NCBI RefSeq assembly: GCF_000210915.2
Contig: NC_016620.1
Location: 2,914,001-2,978,000, forward strand
Direction: 5' to 3'
Length of the DNA: 64,000 bases
Source of the DNA: Halobacteriovorax marinus SJ
GTDB lineage: Bacteria > Bdellovibrionota > Bacteriovoracia > Bacteriovoracales > Bacteriovoracaceae
In this document: positions 1 through 9,248 of the stretch, in pieces
Layout: each line of letters opens with the position of its first letter
How positions within the stretch are numbered: the stretch's first letter is position 1
Notes under the pieces: model-generated
What the model was told of the DNA's origin: nothing
The model's database searches: none
Seen by the model: only the letters and a program-made list of their open reading frames with translations
Translations under genes and position numbers: made by a program

Positions 1-841
1 AAACCAGAACAATGACTTCCTCAAGTTTTCCAAAATTCACACTTGGAGAAATTGCTACATCTTGAGTCATCCCATAGGACTCTCTTTCGATGCGAGATAC
101 CTTTCCAATTAAAATTCCCTTTGGGTAAAGATTCCCAAGGCCAGAAGTTAGAATTTCATCGTTTAATATAATTGGCTCGGTTCTCTTTACATACTTCATG
201 AGACATTGACGATCAGAGTCCCCTTCAACGATTCCATGAGCGCGTACCCTTTTAACTAAAGCATCAACTCTATTATTTGGATCTAGAATTGTTAAAATAT
301 CTGCAAATTGATCAGTCAGTCTGTAGACAAAACCTACTAGGCCCTCTCCTGTTACAACAGTAGACTGAAGCTTCAATCCGTCTTTTAGTCCTTTATTAAT
401 ACGAAGTACTCTAAAGTCACTAGAAGCATCTCTGGCCACAACTTGGGCAAGAATTTTCTTATAAGGTAGCTCCTCTCCAAAATCTAAGAGTTTTTTGAGT
501 CGTACATTCTCCAATTCCATTTCACTAAAAGAGAATATCTTACTATTCATTTCTGATAGCTTCATCTTCAATGCTTCATTTTCCTTAGAAACATTTACAT
601 TGGCGATGTAATTTTCAAATATTGAATTAAAGCTTGTTTGTACAAAAGTTACACTTTTTTGAATTGGGGCAAAGAAGTCAATCATTACGTTCTCAAATGC
701 ACTTGTCTTGTGCTGCGCAAAGTCTTTCGTAGATATTCCATATAACGCGACTGCACATACTAAGACATTTAAGATGATCTTGGTCTTCTGCCCTTCTCCT
801 TCACCAATTCTCACTTGGCCCATCCTTGAGTTATTATTCAT
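1..841 (-). CDS. mreC: Rod shape-determining protein MreC (3' end outside window)
   Basis: MreC is the periplasmic scaffold of the elongasome, linking MreB filaments and MreD to the peptidoglycan synthases. About 280 residues are visible. The start ATG is at 841; a short basic cytoplasmic segment is followed by one membrane helix (roughly residues 20-37), a Glu/Lys-rich coiled coil (about 65-110), and then the two-domain beta region. The beta region shows family-typical stretches such as VVARDASSDFRVLRINKG and the GEGLVGFVYRLTD segment, and later TSGLGNLYPKGILIGKV. The reading frame is open to the window edge, so the C-terminus lies outside. It is divergent from the PpiD-like gene. mreD would be expected next, beyond the edge (inference). 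Confidence 0.93.
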   Translation of the reverse strand, partial: MNNNSRMGQVRIGEGEGQKTKIILNVLVCAVALYGISTKDFAQHKTSAFENVMIDFFAPIQKSVTFVQTSFNSIFENYIANVNVSKENEALKMKLSEMNSKIFSFSEMELENVRLKKLLDFGEELPYKKILAQVVARDASSDFRVLRINKGLKDGLKLQSTVVTGEGLVGFVYRLTDQFADILTILDPNNRVDALVKRVRAHGIVEGDSDRQCLMKYVKRTEPIILNDEILTSGLGNLYPKGILIGKVSRIERESYGMTQDVAISPSVNFGKLEEVIVLV

Positions 842-965
842 TTTATTGAGAAGTCATATAAAGAGTAACTAATTAAGCCTCAACTGCCAATAATCTTTAC
901 GGATTTAATAAGTCCATGGAATAATATGGCACTAAAAAAATAAATATCGAAAAGGATTTTGCACT

Positions 966-2453
966 ATGTCTGAAATTGAATCTACACCGAAGAAGTCTTC
1001 AAATATTTTTGTGACGATTTTCATCGGCTTAATTGTTATTTCATTTATGTTTACGGGTTACCAAAGTTTAACAACTTCTCCTAACTCTGTGGCCAAGGTT
1101 GGCGACGAATTTATCAAAGTTGAAGAATATCAAAGAGAGTACAACAGACAACTCGAGTTCTTTAGAAATATTCTTGGTGGAAAAGATCTGACTACGCAAC
1201 AAATTCAGCAATTCAGAATCAAAGAAACTGCGCTAAGTAACTTAGTTCAACTAAAGCTAACTCTTATCCTTGGTGACAAAGTTGGAGTTATCCCTAGTTC
1301 TGAAGAAATCAAAACTGAAATTAAGAGACAGCCTTACTTTCAAGTTAATGGACAATTTAGCATCAATAGATACAAGGACCTCTTAGCTGCAAATAGAATG
1401 AACCCAGCGCAATTTGAAGAGAGCATCAAAGATCAAGTGAGAGGAATGAACTCAGACGCTATCTTTACTTCAATGCCAATCTCTGAGTCTTACCTTAAAG
1501 ATGTTGAAAATTTTAGATCTCAAAAAATTGAAGCTAATATTATTGAAATTGATAAAGAAGCGCTTAGAAAGAAGCTAACAATTTCAAATGATGAAATAAC
1601 TAAGTATCTAGCTGATGAAACTAATGCAAACAGAGTTCAATCTCTATTCAATGAAAGAAAGCCTACTCTTGATCAAAAGGAAGAAGTTAAGGCCAGACAT
1701 ATTCTCTTTAAGACAGATGGTAAAAACGATAAGCAAAAGCTAAAAGCAATCACGACTCTTAGAGGAAAGTTAACAAAATCAAACTTTATTTCTCAAGCGA
1801 AGCAACACACTGAAGAAGAAGCTGGTAAAAGTACTGGTGGTGACCTGAGATGGTTTACAAGAGGTGCTATGGTTCCTGAGTTTGAAAAAGTTGCCTTTGA
1901 ACTTAAGCCAGGGACAATCTCTAGACCTGTTAAAACTCCTTTTGGTTACCATATTATCTACGTTGAAGATAAGAAAGAAGCTAAAGAAGCAACTCTGGAA
2001 GAGTTTAAAAACCAACTGGCGTCTGAATTAATTAGAAAGACAAAGAATGATGAAGTAGAGGCAATGGCAACTGAAGCGAAGAAGGAAGTAGCAAGTGCAG
2101 CGAACTCATCTAGAAAGCTTAATGCATTAAAGAAAAAATATGGAATCAAGATTGAGCTTTCTAAAGAAATCAGCAAGCTAGATGGTTCAACTGGTCAAAT
2201 TCAGCTTGAAGCGGCCAACCTAAATGATATCTTTAAGAAAGGTCTAGATCAAAGCGAGCTCTATACTTTTGATAGGGCCAGCAATATTGTCGTTGTAAAA
2301 ACGTCTAAATTTGATAATAAAGAGTCTGTAAACGAAGAAAGTATGGACGAAAGAAATAGATCTCTTAGAAATATTCTTTCAAAGAAGCTTAAGCAAGATA
2401 TCCTCAAAGACCTTGAAGCAAGTGTTACTGTAAAGGACTTTGGCGTATTATAA
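966..2453 (+). CDS. PpiD/SurA-like membrane-anchored peptidyl-prolyl isomerase
   Basis: This 495-residue protein resembles PpiD, a periplasmic folding factor held in the inner membrane. After 12 mostly polar residues there is one membrane helix (about 13-32), then a SurA_N-type helical chaperone region (about 40-230). A single parvulin (PPIC) rotamase domain follows at about 240-335, seen in KARHILF, the GGDLRWFTRGAMVPEFE stretch and TPFGYHIIYVEDKKE. The C-terminal 150 residues are charged and helical. The ATG at 966 follows an AAGGA ribosome site. A ferredoxin gene follows after 14 bases, probably in the same transcript. The family is clear; whether it is the orthologue of E. coli PpiD is not, because SurA and PpiD share these domains. 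Confidence 0.88.
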   Translation: MSEIESTPKKSSNIFVTIFIGLIVISFMFTGYQSLTTSPNSVAKVGDEFIKVEEYQREYNRQLEFFRNILGGKDLTTQQIQQFRIKETALSNLVQLKLTLILGDKVGVIPSSEEIKTEIKRQPYFQVNGQFSINRYKDLLAANRMNPAQFEESIKDQVRGMNSDAIFTSMPISESYLKDVENFRSQKIEANIIEIDKEALRKKLTISNDEITKYLADETNANRVQSLFNERKPTLDQKEEVKARHILFKTDGKNDKQKLKAITTLRGKLTKSNFISQAKQHTEEEAGKSTGGDLRWFTRGAMVPEFEKVAFELKPGTISRPVKTPFGYHIIYVEDKKEAKEATLEEFKNQLASELIRKTKNDEVEAMATEAKKEVASAANSSRKLNALKKKYGIKIELSKEISKLDGSTGQIQLEAANLNDIFKKGLDQSELYTFDRASNIVVVKTSKFDNKESVNEESMDERNRSLRNILSKKLKQDILKDLEASVTVKDFGVL

Positions 2454-2467
2454 GGTAGGAGTTAATA

Positions 2468-2701
2468 ATGGCAGACAAATCAGCAAAATGGGATTTAAAC
2501 GTAAGTGGAAAATTCTATGTTGATGACCAGTGTATCGCATGTGATGCATGCATCATGGAAGCAGAAGACTTTTTTGAAATGAATGATGATGATGGTCATG
2601 CATTTGTAAAAAAGCAACCTTCCAATGATGAAGAGCTTGAGCTATGTAACTCTGCTCTTGAAGCCTGCCCCGTTGAGGCCATAGGCGCAGACGGAGAATA
2701 A
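2468..2701 (+). CDS. Small single-cluster ferredoxin
   Basis: A 77-residue ferredoxin acting as a soluble one-electron carrier. Cysteines 22, 25 and 28 form a CxxCxxC run (CIACDAC) and Cys67 is followed by Pro (CPVEAIGADGE), the usual ligand set for one [4Fe-4S] cluster in the short Thermotoga-type family. Cys60 is extra and could form a disulfide. The rest is strongly acidic. The ATG has an AGGAG site seven bases upstream. It lies 14 bases after the PpiD-like gene and ends just before a perfect palindromic terminator. Its redox partner cannot be told from the neighbourhood. Confidence 0.93.
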   Translation: MADKSAKWDLNVSGKFYVDDQCIACDACIMEAEDFFEMNDDDGHAFVKKQPSNDEELELCNSALEACPVEAIGADGE

Positions 2702-2714
2702 TTAAATATCCCAA

Positions 2715-2741
2715 GGGTAGCAATTGCTACCCTTTTTTTTT
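2715..2741 (+). terminator. Intrinsic terminator after the ferredoxin gene
   Basis: An 18-base perfect palindrome (GGGTAGCAATTGCTACCC, 2715-2732) is followed directly by nine T. This ends the rightward PpiD-like/ferredoxin transcript. Confidence 0.92.
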
Positions 2742-2811
2742 ACCTAAGAGCACTTTTATTTTCATTCTTTTCTCTCCATAATAAGTTCAAATTCAATTTA
2801 AAGGATTAAGA

Positions 2812-4068
2812 ATGAAAAACCTTATTTTCTTATTTATTATTGCATCACTTTACTCATGCTCAACAACTAAGAATTATCACGTTTCAAATGAGTCAAAGAA
2901 TTCAAAAGAAAGCTTAAATGCTCCCTATGTTCTTCTTATCTCACTCGATGGATATAGATGGGATTATACCGACAAGTATAAGCCTAAATTCTTAAGTAAC
3001 TTTAAAAAGTCTGGTGCCTCTGTAAAGAGCTTAAGACCTTCCTTTCCAACTAAGACATTTCCAAATCATCTCTCTCTAGCAACTGGAATGTATCCTATGA
3101 ATCATGGAATTGTTGGAAATAGTTTCTATGCACCTACTATGAGAGAATCTTACTCTCTAAGAAATCGAGAGGCCGTAACAGACCCTAGATTCTATCTATC
3201 AAAACCGATATGGGTTCTTGCAGAAGAACAGTCACTAAAGTCTGCAACTTACTTTTGGCCTGGCTCAGAAGCTAAAATTGATGGAAAATTTCCTAGCTAC
3301 TACCTCACTTATAATCACTCTGCACCTCACGCTGATAGAATAAAGACTATTATAGAATGGTTTAAGCTCCCTGAAAGTATTCGTCCCCACTTAGTTACTC
3401 TCTACTTTTCAGATGTCGATAGTGCTGGACACAAATTTGGTCCAAACTCCCCTGAAGTGAAGAGTGCCATTGAGAAAGTTGATCACTCTCTTAATACTTT
3501 AAATCAAGAGCTAAAGCGTCTAAAGCTTCCTATAAATATTATTATTGTTTCAGATCATGGAATGGACGATGTCTCAGAGGAAAAAGTTGAGCTCATTGCT
3601 AGTGGAGAGCTAAGAGAAGATATTGAATTAAGCTTTAAAATTGTAGGCTCAGGACCACTTATTCACTTCTATAGTAATGACAACCCACTCATTAGTTCTG
3701 AGGCGACGCTTGAGAGAATTAACAAGAATGCAAAGAACTTTAAGTGTTACGATAAAGACTCTACTCCTAGAAAATTAAACTTTAGAGAGAACGATCGCAT
3801 CGGCGATATTGTCTGCATTGCTAAAGAGGGTTGGTCGATAGGCATAAAAGAAGGAAAGCTTCCAAAGGGAAATCATGGTTGGTCACAATTTGAAGGGATG
3901 AATATGCACTCGATTCTCTATGCCGATGGCCCTGATTTTAAAAAGAACACAGAGATTGGAACTGTTAACAATATTGATCTCTATCCTTTAATTGCAAAAA
4001 TTCTCAATTTAAAAATTGAACACAAAATCGATGGTTCAATAGATAAGATTAAAGAACTCCTTAAATAA
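2812..4068 (+). CDS. Lipoprotein nucleotide pyrophosphatase/phosphodiesterase (NPP family)
   Basis: A 418-residue member of the alkaline phosphatase superfamily, type I phosphodiesterase/nucleotide pyrophosphatase branch, which cleaves nucleotide phosphodiester or pyrophosphate bonds with two metal ions. A signal peptide ends in a lipobox (LYSC, Cys16), so it is probably a lipoprotein. Metal and catalytic motifs are all present: LISLDGYRWDY (Asp46), PTKTFPNH with the likely nucleophile Thr82, YFSDVDSAGHKFGP (Asp203, His207), IIVSDHGMDD (Asp248, His249) and a late GNHGW histidine. The start has an AAAGGA site. It is transcribed alone and meets flgE tail to tail over a shared terminator. A nucleotide-scavenging role in the periplasm or outside is inference. 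Confidence 0.9.
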   Translation: MKNLIFLFIIASLYSCSTTKNYHVSNESKNSKESLNAPYVLLISLDGYRWDYTDKYKPKFLSNFKKSGASVKSLRPSFPTKTFPNHLSLATGMYPMNHGIVGNSFYAPTMRESYSLRNREAVTDPRFYLSKPIWVLAEEQSLKSATYFWPGSEAKIDGKFPSYYLTYNHSAPHADRIKTIIEWFKLPESIRPHLVTLYFSDVDSAGHKFGPNSPEVKSAIEKVDHSLNTLNQELKRLKLPINIIIVSDHGMDDVSEEKVELIASGELREDIELSFKIVGSGPLIHFYSNDNPLISSEATLERINKNAKNFKCYDKDSTPRKLNFRENDRIGDIVCIAKEGWSIGIKEGKLPKGNHGWSQFEGMNMHSILYADGPDFKKNTEIGTVNNIDLYPLIAKILNLKIEHKIDGSIDKIKELLK

Positions 4069-4100
4069 AAAAAGGCACTAGTATTACTAGTGCCCTTTTA
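4064..4100. terminator. Bidirectional terminator between the NPP gene and flgE
   Basis: GGCACTAGTA-T-TACTAGTGCC (4074-4094), a perfect 10-bp stem, has an A-run on its left and TTTT on its right, so it can end transcription from both converging genes. Confidence 0.88.
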
Positions 4101-4132
4101 ATTATAAACCTTAGGAGAGATTAGGTTAAAAA

Positions 4133-5413
4133 TTATCTTTTGATGTTAAGAACTTGTTGTAGCATTTCATCTGCCGTCGTCAAAGTCTTCGCGTTAGCTT
4201 GGAAGTTTCTTTGAGCAGTCATTAGCCCAACAAATTCATTTGCAATATCAACGTTTGAAAGCTCTATTGATTTTGAAAGAACTTCACCTCTTCCAGACTC
4301 ACCCGGTTTCCCCATTGCGGCCTCGCCAGAGTTTCTAGATTCTTTCATTAAGTTCTTACCAACTTTGAAGAGACCTTCGTTATTCTCAAACTTCGCAACT
4401 GCGATTTGAGAAATATCTCTAGACTCACCATTGTCATATACTGCTGTTAAAATCCCTGCATCGTTGAAAGACATTGATGCTAAAGTCGCAGCCGAGAAAC
4501 CATCCTGAGAGTGTCTTGCAATTGCAGAACCCGAACCATACTGAGTAGAAGCTCCAATTCCTTCACCACCTTCAGAGATAGACTCACCAAAGTTAAATGT
4601 TATTTTTTGATCTGGAGCTGCACCCTTATTAAAGTTAAAAGAGTTACTTCCTTCAACTTCTTCTTGAAGCTGACCTTTGTTATTGAAAATAATATTACCT
4701 TGGGCCATTTCAACAAATTGACCAGACTCACCACCTTCTACATCAGCACCATCAACTAATGCTCTATATGTCCACTGATTATCACCTGTCTTGTTATAAT
4801 ACATTGTTACTAGTCTAGCCGTACCAACGTTATCGTATACTGTTACAGAGTTTGAGAAGTTAGATGTTGCATCAGGATCAGCAATATTAAATTCTTTAAT
4901 CTCTGCTCTTGAGTCTAAATTCAAATTAAAATTAACCTTCTCTGAGGCCTTAGCTGGAATCGTTGTACTTCCTAGCTTAACTGGAGCTTCTTTATTAGTA
5001 ATCTTACCTGTTTCATCTGCTTCAAATCCAATCACTTGATACCCATCAGAGTTTACAAGCTCTCCTTCCTTATTGAAGTGAAACGAACCATCTCTTGTAA
5101 ATCCTTTACCAAATGGTGCATTTACCTTAAAAAATCCGTCACCATTAACTGCTAAGTCAGTAATGTTGTCTGTTCTTGCAACATCACCTTGAGTCATTAG
5201 TGTTTTAATGTGAGCTAACTTTGTACCTGCACCAAATTGATCTCCACCGTCGATCCCTTTAAGTGAAGTTGCTAACACATCTTGAAATTCTGCTCTTGAA
5301 GATTTAAAACCATTAGTACCAGCGTTAGCAATGTTATCACCAATAACACCCATTCCCTGTCCTACAGCGTTTAAACCAGTTACACCAATGTTAAATGAAC
5401 GTAAGATTCCCAT
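4133..5413 (-). CDS. flgE: Flagellar hook protein FlgE
   Basis: The 426-residue hook subunit, exported through the flagellar type III pathway and polymerised on the rod to form the universal joint. The N-terminal rod/hook motif is seen in MGILRSFNIGVTGLNAVGQG and the IGDNIANAGTNGFKSSRAEF stretch, followed by TDLAVNGDGFFKV. The C-terminal coiled-coil signature appears as LSNVDIANEFVGLMTAQRNF then QANAKTLTTADEMLQQVLNIKR. The central part is the variable exposed D2 region. The ATG has a strong AGGAGG site. It is the last gene of the leftward flagellar run and is separated from the preceding gene by 110 bases, so it may also have its own promoter (not identified). Confidence 0.96.
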   Translation of the reverse strand: MGILRSFNIGVTGLNAVGQGMGVIGDNIANAGTNGFKSSRAEFQDVLATSLKGIDGGDQFGAGTKLAHIKTLMTQGDVARTDNITDLAVNGDGFFKVNAPFGKGFTRDGSFHFNKEGELVNSDGYQVIGFEADETGKITNKEAPVKLGSTTIPAKASEKVNFNLNLDSRAEIKEFNIADPDATSNFSNSVTVYDNVGTARLVTMYYNKTGDNQWTYRALVDGADVEGGESGQFVEMAQGNIIFNNKGQLQEEVEGSNSFNFNKGAAPDQKITFNFGESISEGGEGIGASTQYGSGSAIARHSQDGFSAATLASMSFNDAGILTAVYDNGESRDISQIAVAKFENNEGLFKVGKNLMKESRNSGEAAMGKPGESGRGEVLSKSIELSNVDIANEFVGLMTAQRNFQANAKTLTTADEMLQQVLNIKR

Positions 5414-5523
5414 TTAGTCCCTCCTAGACCTTGTATTAAATAAGAATATTTGCGAAGGGCGTTTAGTAACTACAGACTAAACACAAGGCTTCCGGAAAGG
5501 ACCAGCCATCAATCACGAATACT

Positions 5524-5934
5524 TTAAACGATTACCGTCGAATCAATCTTGGTAAATACGTTTTCTAAAATATTATTTTTATCTATCGCCGTTACAATTT
5601 TATTTTTTGGAACGTCGACAATATAAGCGGCCTTATCTGTAATTACTAAAGAGTCTTGGCCACCCTTTTCTTTCAACTTAGTCATTGCGCCCTTCAACTT
5701 GAAGAACTCATCTGAATCCATTGATAAATTTCTTTCTTGAAGTCTTCTCGCAGCATGAGTTGTTAATTGAATCCCATGCTCTTTTCTGGTTTGTTCAACT
5801 TGGTCCTGGAGTAATGCTTTGAATTCATCACCAGACTTACCATTACCAATTTTATTTTCTAAGTTAACCTTCTTATCCGAAGGTATCTTCGATACGTTTG
5901 GAATTAGAATGTTGTTAACTTTTGCATTTGTCAT
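5524..5934 (-). CDS. Flagellar operon protein of the TIGR02530 type
   Basis: A 136-residue protein lying between flgD and flgE, the position where the small TIGR02530 flagellar operon family is found in several phyla. The core reads HGIQLTTHAARRLQERNLSM then a helix-rich segment, and LVITDKAAYIVDVPKNKIVTAID, which matches that family's pattern as I recall it. There is no signal peptide or membrane segment. The family is conserved with hook genes, but its biochemical function is not established to my knowledge; a role in hook assembly is inferred from position. The start ATG is 14 bases after flgD ends. Confidence 0.8.
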   Translation of the reverse strand: MTNAKVNNILIPNVSKIPSDKKVNLENKIGNGKSGDEFKALLQDQVEQTRKEHGIQLTTHAARRLQERNLSMDSDEFFKLKGAMTKLKEKGGQDSLVITDKAAYIVDVPKNKIVTAIDKNNILENVFTKIDSTVIV

Positions 5935-5948
5935 TTATATTTCTTCTC

Positions 5949-6794
5949 TTAGTTTACTTGAGACTCTATATTATTATAGACCTTCGCAGCATTCTTTTTC
6001 AAGCTAGGTATATTTTGCATTGCCGCGTTATTTTTTGCCATTGAAAAACTTTCAACATCTCTTAAGAAGACCTTCTTCCCCTTCTCAAGCTCTAATACTG
6101 CTTCACCATTTTCAAAGTGAACACCTGTTACTAAACCAGTAGACTTAGTTTCACCTTTAAATTTATTCATTGATTCATCATAGGCCGTAACATCAATTCT
6201 ATAATCACCTTTTACAGCAGGTGCACCGTCTAATTGTAGACCGTCCCAAGTTACAGATTGACTTCCTTGACCAAGAGATTCTTTTTCGATTTGAGAGATC
6301 AATTGATTCTTACTATCGTAAATTCTCACAAGGACATTTGTCGCTGGCTTATTTAAATGAAAAGGAAGTGTTGTACTTCTACTCTGTCCATCGTATTGAA
6401 CAGAAGTACCTTTTGACATAATTTCCTTACCGATAAAACTTGCTGCCATAAATTTATTTTCAGTTGTATCGTTTTTCTGCATACCATCCATTTTGGTATT
6501 CATATTAGTAAGTTGCTCTAATTGAGAGAATTGAGCTAAGTCTGCAGCGAATTGTTTTTGATCCATAGGTTTCATTGGATCTTGGTTTGCCATTTGGTGA
6601 GAAAGAAGTTTTAAAAAACCATCTTTACCGAGTTTATTATGCTCTTTTGCATCAACAAACTTTTGATCTGGTCTAATACCAGCAATGTCATTTAGCTTGT
6701 CACCAACATTTTCTCTTTTCTTATTATTACTTGTTTTCTTGAGTGCGATTCCATTAAATGGATTTGCAACTTGTGGTCTACCGATCTCGGCCAT
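5949..6794 (-). CDS. flgD: Flagellar hook assembly scaffold FlgD
   Basis: FlgD caps the growing hook and is lost when the hook is complete. In this 281-residue protein the conserved N-terminal segment is GKDGFLKLLSHQMANQDPMK followed by PMDQKQFAADLAQFSQLEQL, and the C-terminal half holds the FLN/FlgD-Ig-like beta region with VRIYDSKNQLISQIE and GDYRIDVTAYD. A Lys-rich N-terminal extension of about 50 residues precedes the core. Its ATG overlaps the fliK stop by one base (TAATG), implying translational coupling with the hook-length gene, whose product acts with FlgD in hook construction. Confidence 0.95.
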   Translation of the reverse strand: MAEIGRPQVANPFNGIALKKTSNNKKRENVGDKLNDIAGIRPDQKFVDAKEHNKLGKDGFLKLLSHQMANQDPMKPMDQKQFAADLAQFSQLEQLTNMNTKMDGMQKNDTTENKFMAASFIGKEIMSKGTSVQYDGQSRSTTLPFHLNKPATNVLVRIYDSKNQLISQIEKESLGQGSQSVTWDGLQLDGAPAVKGDYRIDVTAYDESMNKFKGETKSTGLVTGVHFENGEAVLELEKGKKVFLRDVESFSMAKNNAAMQNIPSLKKNAAKVYNNIESQVN

Positions 6795-8200
6795 TATGCC
6801 CCTAACCTTTCTCTATACATGTCCCACATCTGCTCTCTTCTGTCTCTTCTATTTTGTTCGTGACCAGAAGAAGCTTGTCCATTATGTCTAGAGTGTTGAC
6901 TTGAGTGTCCTTGATTAAATTGACTATCCCCTTTATCAGAAGATTGTAAGTTAAAATCTCCACCCATCGAAATCTTAACGTCATTTAATTTTACACCAGA
7001 ATTCGATAAACTCTTAATCATTTCTACTTCATTTGATTTGAAAAAGTGATGACCTTTATCAGAGTTGGCAACAATATCTAAATTAATTTGATCAGGTAAT
7101 TGTCCCTTAGTGGCCGTCACTTTAATATGCCCTAAAGAATCATGCTTAACTAATAGCTCAACATGATCTTGATTCTCTAAACGACTTGTCGTTATATAAT
7201 TAGAAATTTTATCAATTAACTGAGCTGAGTTTGTTGAATTAATATTTGAGAAATCTAAAACTTTAACAGCGTTATTATTTCCAAATAAGTTTTGCCCTTC
7301 ACTAGATTGACCTTGAGTGTGCGCCATCATAGGAGCAATCACTTCAGCACTCTGATTAGTAGAGAGTATTCCTTCAAGAGAAGCTTCAGAACTTAGCTTT
7401 GCCTTACTCGTCGCAACTTCAGTATTTGTTGTAAAAGGATTCTTTCCAGCAAAGACATTATTATTAATTAAATTTTGTTCTTTATTAAAAGCTAATACTT
7501 TATTCTTGGAATTTGGAAAGAAAGATTTTCTCTCACCTATTTGTTGAGTTTCACCCTCTTTATTTTCTACAACTTTTGAAGCATCAATAAAGTCCTGTGA
7601 AGATTGGAAATTACTTTGAACTGGTTTCTTTGTCGCATGCTCTTTTAAAGAGATTAGCTTTCCATTTGTGATCTTTGGATTAACTACTTCAAGAGTTTCT
7701 TCTGAAGTGTTCTGACCAATAACTTTATTCTCTAGACCTGTTACTTCCCCCTCACTTGAAATATTCTTGAGAGTATTATTGATAACAGTCTTATTTACAG
7801 GAGTTTTAATTTCTTCATGACCAAGAATTTTTGCAAGTTCAGGACTACTCTTTAGAGTTTCCCCCGTAGGCGCTTTAACAATTTCAGCACTAGAAGTAGA
7901 AATTTCTGACTTAACTAAATCAGAGCCTTCAAGAGCATTCATAAAACTCTTTGCGAGTGTCTTCTTCTCTTCTGAAGATAGACCTAGATCTTCTGTTCCT
8001 AATGTTTCAATAAATTCTTGTGGTGATACACCTGACTGTGCCATGGCCTTAGTTTCATTTAATAGAGAAAGAAATTCTTTTGAAAACTCAGTAACTCCAC
8101 CCTCAGTAGATGGAACAAGCATATTAGAACTCTCAGCAGTCTTTGCGACTTCCTGCCCTTGTCCTAAAAATGTTTGTATTAAGTTTGAGTTCGTTAGCAT
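6794..8200 (-). CDS. fliK: Flagellar hook-length control protein FliK
   Basis: FliK is the secreted ruler that measures the hook and triggers the export switch at FlhB. This 468-residue protein has the expected plan: a long, low-complexity N-terminal part rich in Ser, Thr, Asn, Glu and Lys, then a compact conserved domain at about 325-420 with DHVELLVKHDSLGHIKVTAT and GVKLNDVKISMGGD. The C-terminal tail is very rich in His, Gln, Ser and Arg (SQHSRHNGQASSGHEQNRR). The sequence is diverged, so the call rests on the C-terminal domain and position directly before flgD, to which it is coupled by a one-base overlap. Confidence 0.85.
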   Translation of the reverse strand: MLTNSNLIQTFLGQGQEVAKTAESSNMLVPSTEGGVTEFSKEFLSLLNETKAMAQSGVSPQEFIETLGTEDLGLSSEEKKTLAKSFMNALEGSDLVKSEISTSSAEIVKAPTGETLKSSPELAKILGHEEIKTPVNKTVINNTLKNISSEGEVTGLENKVIGQNTSEETLEVVNPKITNGKLISLKEHATKKPVQSNFQSSQDFIDASKVVENKEGETQQIGERKSFFPNSKNKVLAFNKEQNLINNNVFAGKNPFTTNTEVATSKAKLSSEASLEGILSTNQSAEVIAPMMAHTQGQSSEGQNLFGNNNAVKVLDFSNINSTNSAQLIDKISNYITTSRLENQDHVELLVKHDSLGHIKVTATKGQLPDQINLDIVANSDKGHHFFKSNEVEMIKSLSNSGVKLNDVKISMGGDFNLQSSDKGDSQFNQGHSSQHSRHNGQASSGHEQNRRDRREQMWDMYRERLGA

Positions 8201-8248
8201 TCTATTTATTCTTCCTTTAAAAAACTGTTGCCACTATGCGCAACATAT

Positions 8249-8797
8249 CTATCTTTTCATAGTTAGGTACTGTTTTTGAAGCCGGGCAGAAACTTCCTTA
8301 TCCATCAAGTTGAATATTTTCGATACCTTAGCTGCTTCTAACTTTCCTAATATTTGAACTGAGAGATTCGAATCCTGTACTGAAAGTACATCTGCTGCAT
8401 TTTGAGGCCTCATTCCAGAGACAACTTCCACCATGTGGTCAATTCTCTTAGTCTCTTTTGTATTCACATCATCCAAGCAAGAGATAAATTTCTCCTGCCT
8501 TTCATTAAATAATTTAACTCTTTTAACAAAGGACTTTTCATTGATCTGAAGACTTTGGCGCTCTTTTTGAAGTTGTAACTCTCTCTGCTCAAGCTCCTCT
8601 TCTTTCTTTAAGAGCTGGTTTGAAAACTCAGTCATCTTAGAGCGACCAATTTTTCTCATTCTCTTTTCCATCTCATCCATGACAGCTTTTCTAAACTCTT
8701 CTTTAGTAAAGGTAAGCTTACTCTCTTTAGGCTTTTCTTCCTGTGCACTTACTGTAGTAATGAATAGAAAAAATATTAAACCATAAATAGCTTTCAT
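8249..8797 (-). CDS. motE: MotE-like flagellar motor protein
   Basis: A 182-residue exported protein. Residues 1-18 form a signal peptide or short membrane anchor ending near VSAQEE. A long charged coiled coil runs through about 30-115 (many Lys, Glu, Gln). The C-terminal 60 residues (MVEVVSGMRPQNAADVLSVQ and the following helices) match the MgtE-N-like helical repeat of MotE, a periplasmic protein needed for motor function in some Proteobacteria. It overlaps fliJ by four bases (ATGA) and precedes fliK, the order seen in other genomes with MotE. The one Cys is internal, so this is not a lipoprotein. Confidence 0.75.
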   Translation of the reverse strand: MKAIYGLIFFLFITTVSAQEEKPKESKLTFTKEEFRKAVMDEMEKRMRKIGRSKMTEFSNQLLKKEEELEQRELQLQKERQSLQINEKSFVKRVKLFNERQEKFISCLDDVNTKETKRIDHMVEVVSGMRPQNAADVLSVQDSNLSVQILGKLEAAKVSKIFNLMDKEVSARLQKQYLTMKR

Positions 8798-9246
8798 GAT
8801 TTAGTCTCCTTAAGTAATCTTCTTATTTGAACAAGTTCATCTACATTTTCTTGAAATTTCTTTTCTACTTTCTTCTTATGTTCAGATGACTTCTTTTCTT
8901 TTAAATTTTCTATAACTTTTACTTCTCCTCTAGCGATTCCTAACTCTTTTTGTTTTTCATCAAACTTCTTTTCTAGAGCGTAGAGAAGGTTTTCTTTATT
9001 CTTAATATCAGCTTTCTTCGCTTCAATAAAACGGGGAAAAAACTTTACCATATCCCCACTACTTGGATCAGCTAAAAACTTTTCTTGAGATTCATAAGTC
9101 TCTTTAATATTATTAGTAAGCCTTGTGATATCATCTTTGGTGTTCTGTATTTGAGTAAGAATCTCACCAAGTTCTATCTTTAATCTCTTTTCTTTGAATT
9201 CACGAACCTTTAGTAGACCATCTAGCTTAAATTTGAACTTCTGCAT
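8794..9246 (-). CDS. fliJ: Flagellar export chaperone FliJ
   Basis: FliJ is a coiled-coil protein that sits in the hexameric FliI ATPase and contacts FlhA. This 150-residue protein is almost wholly helical and charged, starting MQKFKFKLDGLLKVREFKEK, the typical FliJ opening, with two long antiparallel heptad regions and a Lys/Glu-rich centre. It lies two bases downstream of fliI and overlaps motE by four bases. The sequence alone is low in information, as usual for FliJ; position makes the call firm. Confidence 0.88.
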   Translation of the reverse strand: MQKFKFKLDGLLKVREFKEKRLKIELGEILTQIQNTKDDITRLTNNIKETYESQEKFLADPSSGDMVKFFPRFIEAKKADIKNKENLLYALEKKFDEKQKELGIARGEVKVIENLKEKKSSEHKKKVEKKFQENVDELVQIRRLLKETKS

Positions 9247-9248
9247 GC

